DNA from: Nocardiopsis kunsanensis DSM 44524
GTDB taxonomy: Bacteria; Actinomycetota; Actinomycetes; Streptosporangiales; Streptosporangiaceae
Direction: 5' to 3'
NCBI RefSeq assembly: GCF_000340965.1
Contig: NZ_ANAY01000028.1
Coordinates: 23,354 to 87,353, forward strand
Length of the DNA stretch: 64,000 nucleotides
Shown here: piece by piece, positions 60,720 to 64,000 of the stretch
Numbering within the stretch: the first letter of the stretch is position 1
How the letters are laid out: the number at the start of each line of letters is the position of its first letter
Position numbers and translations under genes: made by a program
Notes under the pieces: model-generated
What the model was told of the DNA's origin: nothing
The model's database searches: none
The model's input: only the letters and a program-made list of their open reading frames with translations

Positions 60720-61688
60720 TCAGCCCGTCCTGTCGGGTGTACCCAGCTCGGCCTCGGTGGGCGGGTCGGCGCCCACCCGGGTGACGGTACGTGCGGCGGC
60801 TGTGGCGGCGTGGGTCAGCAACGCGTGCAGGTCGCCCTCGTCCAGTCCGGCCAGGCGTGCGGCGGGGGCGGACCCGAGCCGTCCGGTGCGGTCGAGCCAG
60901 TGCAGGAGCGCACCCATGAAGGAATCGCCGGCCCCGACGGTGTCGGTGACCTCGACCTTCGGGGCCGGCACGACCACCTCGCTCCCACCGTGCACGGCCA
61001 GGGCGCCCTCGGCACCGAGCGTGACCACGACCAGGCACGGGCCGAGGCCGGCGATCGCGCGGGCGGCGCGTCCCGTGCTCAGGTCCGGGAACAGGAACGC
61101 GAGGTCCTCGTCGCTGGCCTTGACCAGGTGCGCCTGTGCGAGGTGGCGCAGGGCGAGCGCGCGGGCGGTGTCGGGGTCGCCGATGACGTCCCCGCGGATG
61201 TTCGGGTCGATGCTCAGCGTCACCTCACCGCGGGCGGCCTCCCTGCCCATCAGCGCTTCGATGAGGGTGGCTCCGGGTTCGCGGAACAGGGCGATGGAGG
61301 CGGCGTGCAACGCTGTGGCCGAGGGCGGCAGCTGCTCGGGGAGTTCGTCGGGGCGCCAGAACCAGTCGGCGGCGTCGGCCATGCGGAAGTCGTAGTGGGC
61401 CGATCCGTCGTCCCGAACGGTGGCCATGGCCAGCGCGGAGGGCTCCTCGGCCTCGATCAGCCCGCCCGGGTCCAGCCCCTCGGCGAGCAGGCGGGCCCGG
61501 ATGCGGACTCCGAATTCGTCGGATCCGATGCGGGCCAGCAACCGGGTGGGCACCCCGAGGCGAGCGGCGGCCACGGCGGTGTTGGCCGGGCCCCCGCCGG
61601 GTGCGGCGCGCAGGAGGTCGGGGCCGTGCGGGGTGGGCAGCAGGTCCATGACGTTCTCACCGACCACGGCGAGGCGCGGGTCGCTCAA
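60720..61688 (-). CDS. PfkB family carbohydrate kinase (fructokinase-like)
   Basis: The 322-residue product is a ribokinase-type sugar kinase. The first signature is GGGPANTAVAAARLGVPTRLLARIG (residues about 31-55) and the second VTDTVGAGDSFMGALLHWL, containing the catalytic Asp. DEDLAFLF and VVVTLGAEGALAV complete the ATP-binding part. Its ATG overlaps the stop of the upstream AGE isomerase (ATGA). The pairing suggests it phosphorylates the isomerase product, most simply fructose to fructose-6-phosphate; a YihS/YihV-like sulfosugar pair is the alternative. Confidence 0.92.
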   Translation of the reverse strand: MSDPRLAVVGENVMDLLPTPHGPDLLRAAPGGGPANTAVAAARLGVPTRLLARIGSDEFGVRIRARLLAEGLDPGGLIEAEEPSALAMATVRDDGSAHYDFRMADAADWFWRPDELPEQLPPSATALHAASIALFREPGATLIEALMGREAARGEVTLSIDPNIRGDVIGDPDTARALALRHLAQAHLVKASDEDLAFLFPDLSTGRAARAIAGLGPCLVVVTLGAEGALAVHGGSEVVVPAPKVEVTDTVGAGDSFMGALLHWLDRTGRLGSAPAARLAGLDEGDLHALLTHAATAAARTVTRVGADPPTEAELGTPDRTG

Positions 61689-62944
61689 GGGGTCCTCCCG
61701 GGGGTCGTCGTCGGCAGCAGGCCTCCGGCCACGGAGGGGGCGAGCACGCCTTGGGGCAGCAGGACCGCCTGATAGGCGTGATAGGTGTCCGGTTTACCCG
61801 ACCAGACACCGCCGGCGGGGCGGCCCTCGGGATCGAGCTCGTGGTGCCAGCCGCCGTGCTCGGTGTCCACGTGGTGGCGGGCCGCGTAACGCCACCAGCG
61901 CTCGTAGAGCCCGCTGCGCTCGGCGGTCCCGAAGCGGTGGTCCAGGGCCCAGGCCGCCATGGTGGCCTCGGCGACGACCCAGTGCATGCGCTCACGCACG
62001 ACCGGGGTGTCGGACCAGTCGAGGGTGTAGGGGAACCCGTCGCTGCCGTCCGCCGCCCAGCCCCGCTCGGCCGCGTGGTCGAAGAGGGCGCGTGCGTCGG
62101 TGTGCAGCCACTCGGGCACGGTGTCACCGGCTTCCTCCAGGGCCACGGCGAGGTGGACGAGCAGACGCGACCACTCCAGCAAGTGCCCGGTGGTGCTGCC
62201 GAAGGGGCGGAAGGGATGGTCGGGCCGGTCGCGGTTGTAGTCGGGCAGGGCCTGCCAGTCGTGGGTGAAGTGCTCAGGCAGGCGCCACCCGTGCTCGCGC
62301 GCCACCCCGTGGACGAGACGTTGCGCGATACGGAGGGCGCGGCGGGTCCAGCGGTGGTCACCGGTGGCGTCGGCCGCGGCGAGGAAGGCCTCCACGGCGT
62401 GCATGTTGCTGTTGGCGCCGCGGTAGTCCTCGGTGGAGGTCCAGGAGCGGTCCCAGCTCTCCCGCAGGGCGCCGGCTTCCTCGTCCCAGAAGTGTTCCTC
62501 GATCACGCCGAGCGCCTGCTTCAGGAGGTTCCGTGCCCCGGGCCGCCCGGCGACGGTGGCCGAGGCGGCGGCCAGGACCACGAAGGTGTGCGGGTAGGCG
62601 CCCTTGCGCGCCCGCTGGTCGTGGTCCTGCGACGCGGGGTCTCCCGGGACGGCCTCGTGCCAGCCGCCGTGCTCGGCGTCGCGCAGCGGACCGGACGCCA
62701 GCGCGCGGACCCCGTGGTCGGCCAGCCGTCCCGCCCGGGGTTCGCCGCGCAGATCGGCGAGGGCGAAGACGTGGGTCATGCGCGCACAGATCCAGGTCTC
62801 GGTGGGCCGGTCGGTGACGAGCTCACCCCGGTCGTCGAGCCAACCGAACCCGTCGGGGGCCGCGGAGGCGCCGGCGAAGGCGTACAGGTCGTGTTCTTCC
62901 TGCCGGAGCCAAGCGGGATCACCGGGGATGGGGTGTGCGGTCAA
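61685..62944 (-). CDS. AGE family epimerase/isomerase (mannose isomerase-like)
   Basis: The 419-residue product is an (alpha/alpha)6-barrel enzyme of the acylglucosamine 2-epimerase family. Recognisable segments are TETWICARMTHVFALAD, DHDQRARKGAYPHTFVVLAAA, SWTSTEDYRGANSNMHAVEAFLAAAD, FGSTTGHLLEWSRLLVHL and the C-terminal HVDTEHGGWHHELD. TTG 62944 has GGAGGAGAG six bases upstream. A mannose isomerase of this family is known from Thermobifida, so conversion of mannose to fructose is the best guess. It overlaps the PfkB kinase that would act next. Confidence 0.92.
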   Translation of the reverse strand: MTAHPIPGDPAWLRQEEHDLYAFAGASAAPDGFGWLDDRGELVTDRPTETWICARMTHVFALADLRGEPRAGRLADHGVRALASGPLRDAEHGGWHEAVPGDPASQDHDQRARKGAYPHTFVVLAAASATVAGRPGARNLLKQALGVIEEHFWDEEAGALRESWDRSWTSTEDYRGANSNMHAVEAFLAAADATGDHRWTRRALRIAQRLVHGVAREHGWRLPEHFTHDWQALPDYNRDRPDHPFRPFGSTTGHLLEWSRLLVHLAVALEEAGDTVPEWLHTDARALFDHAAERGWAADGSDGFPYTLDWSDTPVVRERMHWVVAEATMAAWALDHRFGTAERSGLYERWWRYAARHHVDTEHGGWHHELDPEGRPAGGVWSGKPDTYHAYQAVLLPQGVLAPSVAGGLLPTTTPGRTP

Positions 62945-63074
62945 CGGACGCTCTCCTCCGTCGTGGACGAATGCGCGCCAACGGTATCGGGACCGGTCCC
63001 CGCCTCGGAAGACCCCGTGTCCGGCCTGTGGACAACGGTGGAAACCCGCGCAGACGCTCCGCGCCCGTTCCCAC

Positions 63075-63320
63075 GTGGTTGACGCTAGCCTGCGTTGCGC
63101 CGGCCCGCGGTGCCTGGAGCGTTCTGTGGCCACCGCCTTGCTGTGCCGGTTGCGTGGTTCATGGCCGGACTGGTGCACCGGGGTCGCGTTGGAGCCCTTC
63201 CGCGTCCACGCCTGGGTCGAGGCCGAGGGAAACGGTGTCGGCGAGGGCGATCGCGAACTGGCGCTCTTCACCACCACCATGCGGGTCAGTAGGTCGGCCC
63301 CGAGCGAACCCGAAGAGTAG
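63075..63320 (+). pseudogene. Fragment of lasso-peptide biosynthesis B2 protein (leader peptidase)
   Basis: The frame reads VVDASLRCAGPRCLERSVAT... then CRLRGSWPDWCTGVALEPF and RVHAWVEAEGNGVGEG, which is the C-terminal two-thirds of the transglutaminase-like B2 peptidase of lasso-peptide clusters. The catalytic Cys (RCLERS) and His (VHAWVE) are both present. The usual N-terminal part (about 60 residues) is missing: upstream sequence in this frame is low complexity, and no ribosome binding site precedes GTG 63075. The gene therefore appears truncated at its 5' end. It ends at TAG 63320, followed by the palindrome CTAGGCCTAG (63323-63332). Confidence 0.75.
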
Positions 63321-63412
63321 GGCTAGGCCTAGTGCCGCCACCGGAACAGGCGGGGGAAAGTGGTGTGTGCATTGCCTTAGGGGAAAAGTTCGCTTTTCTG
63401 TTCTACGCGTGG

Positions 63413-63949
63413 ATGGTGGTGGTCAGAATCAAATCGGCATTCGTGTCGAATTTGACTCACGTTTTCGGAGATAACGAAAACGCTGTCGTAGCGCTCGACG
63501 AGGTCACATGGGACTTCAGGGACGGGACTTTCACTGCGGTCATGGGCCCCTCCGGGTCAGGCAAGACCACACTACTGCAGGCCGTGGCTGGACTGAACAA
63601 GCCCACATCGGGCGAGGTGAGCATCGCAGACACCCGCATCGACCAGCTGCCCGAGAACGCACTCGCGGTAATCCGCCGGGAGAGCGTGGGTTTCGTGTTC
63701 CAGGAATTCAATCTCCTGCCGGCGCTGACCGCCCATGAGAACATTACCCTGCCCTTGCGCCTGGCCGGAAAGCCCTTGGACCAGGGATGGTTCGACCAGA
63801 TTTGCGCTCGGGCTGGTATCACCGACCGTCTCGACCACCTGCCCCGACAGCTTTCCGGGGGGCAGCAGCAGAGGGTAGCCCTGTGCCGGGCCCTGGTGAA
63901 CAAACCCCGTCTGCTCTGTGCAGATGAGCCCACCGGCGCACTGAGGTGA
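63413..63949 (+). pseudogene. Truncated ABC transporter ATP-binding protein (MacB/LolD type)
   Basis: The 178 codons read MVVVRIKSAFVSNLTHVFG, Walker A VMGPSGSGKTTLLQAV, Q-loop FQEFNLLPALTAHEN, signature LSGGQQQRVALCRALV and Walker B LLCADEPTGALR, then a stop right after the D-loop, where relatives continue with ALDxxT and the H-loop. An ATPase without the H-loop His should be inactive, so the gene looks truncated. The sequence after 63940 no longer resembles the family. Codon use is less GC-biased than in the window. It lies 93 bases after a lasso B2 fragment, so it may have exported the lasso peptide. Confidence 0.78.
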
Positions 63950-64000
63950 TCTCAGCGAGTTTTATGCCAGGCGCCCGTGTTCGAAGTGCGTGAGGACGAG

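Overview
The window is high-GC DNA (roughly 70% by eye) with GTG and TTG starts, dense overlapping operons and actinobacterial gene types: bifunctional-type Dcd, F420-dependent LLM oxidoreductase, DUF3140 and DUF1360 proteins, an IdeR-type iron box, a large LAL regulator and a Thermobifida-like polyester hydrolase. A Nocardiopsaceae chromosome (Nocardiopsis or close) is the best guess; this is inference from gene content, not a database result.

Layout. 1-2.2 kb: 3'-truncated glycine betaine/proline ABC ATPase, dcd and tRNA-Gly(CCC). 2.2-3.7 kb: a small segment between two 44-bp near-identical repeats, holding a small membrane protein, a frame-broken remnant and a GNAT acetyltransferase. 3.8-4.7 kb: a Tat-exported amidase, then about 1 kb without a gene but with strong hairpins. 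5.7-8.8 kb: a tightly overlapping operon of acyl-CoA dehydrogenase-like protein, PIG-L deacetylase, NodS-like methyltransferase and GT2 glycosyltransferase. 8.8-13 kb: FCD-GntR regulator divergent from a VOC protein, an OxlT-type MFS carrier with a 42-aa small subunit, and a PQQ-type sugar dehydrogenase. 13.2-17.3 kb: a siderophore ABC importer with an IdeR-type box on its promoter. 17.8-23.1 kb: MFS exporter, a stand-alone MurG-like glycosyltransferase with a leader ORF, an HsdR_N-like nuclease-fold protein and a membrane-anchored GT4. 23.2-31.3 kb: a FUSC transporter split at a G8 tract, a hydrolase pair, a membrane protein, DUF1360, GH15, SDR and DUF3140.

31.7-39.2 kb is a five-gene SWIM / DUF5691 / MoxR AAA+ / DUF5682 / VWA cassette on the minus strand, the best candidate here for an uncharacterised multi-protein system. 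39.5-47.4 kb: an atypical P450 lacking the usual I-helix acid-alcohol pair and ExxR, an F420-type LLM oxidoreductase, and stress-type genes (large catalase, SDR, pyruvate oxidase-like enzyme, ChaB/Rho_N protein). 47.7-48.6 kb encodes a close relative of PET-degrading cutinases. 48.8-49.74 kb is a gene-less inverted-repeat region with about 350-bp arms built from a repeated unit. 49.9-54.8 kb is a complete branched-chain amino-acid-type (liv) importer with a palindromic operator-like site upstream, next to a LAL regulator. 58-63 kb: YbdK-type carboxylate-amine ligase, CrtI-like oxidoreductase, and a PfkB kinase overlapping an AGE isomerase (probably mannose to fructose to fructose phosphate). 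The right edge holds a fragment of a lasso-peptide B2 leader peptidase and a truncated ABC ATPase, apparently a decayed lasso-peptide cluster.

Identifications rest on reading translated motifs and on recalled family knowledge; no searches were run.
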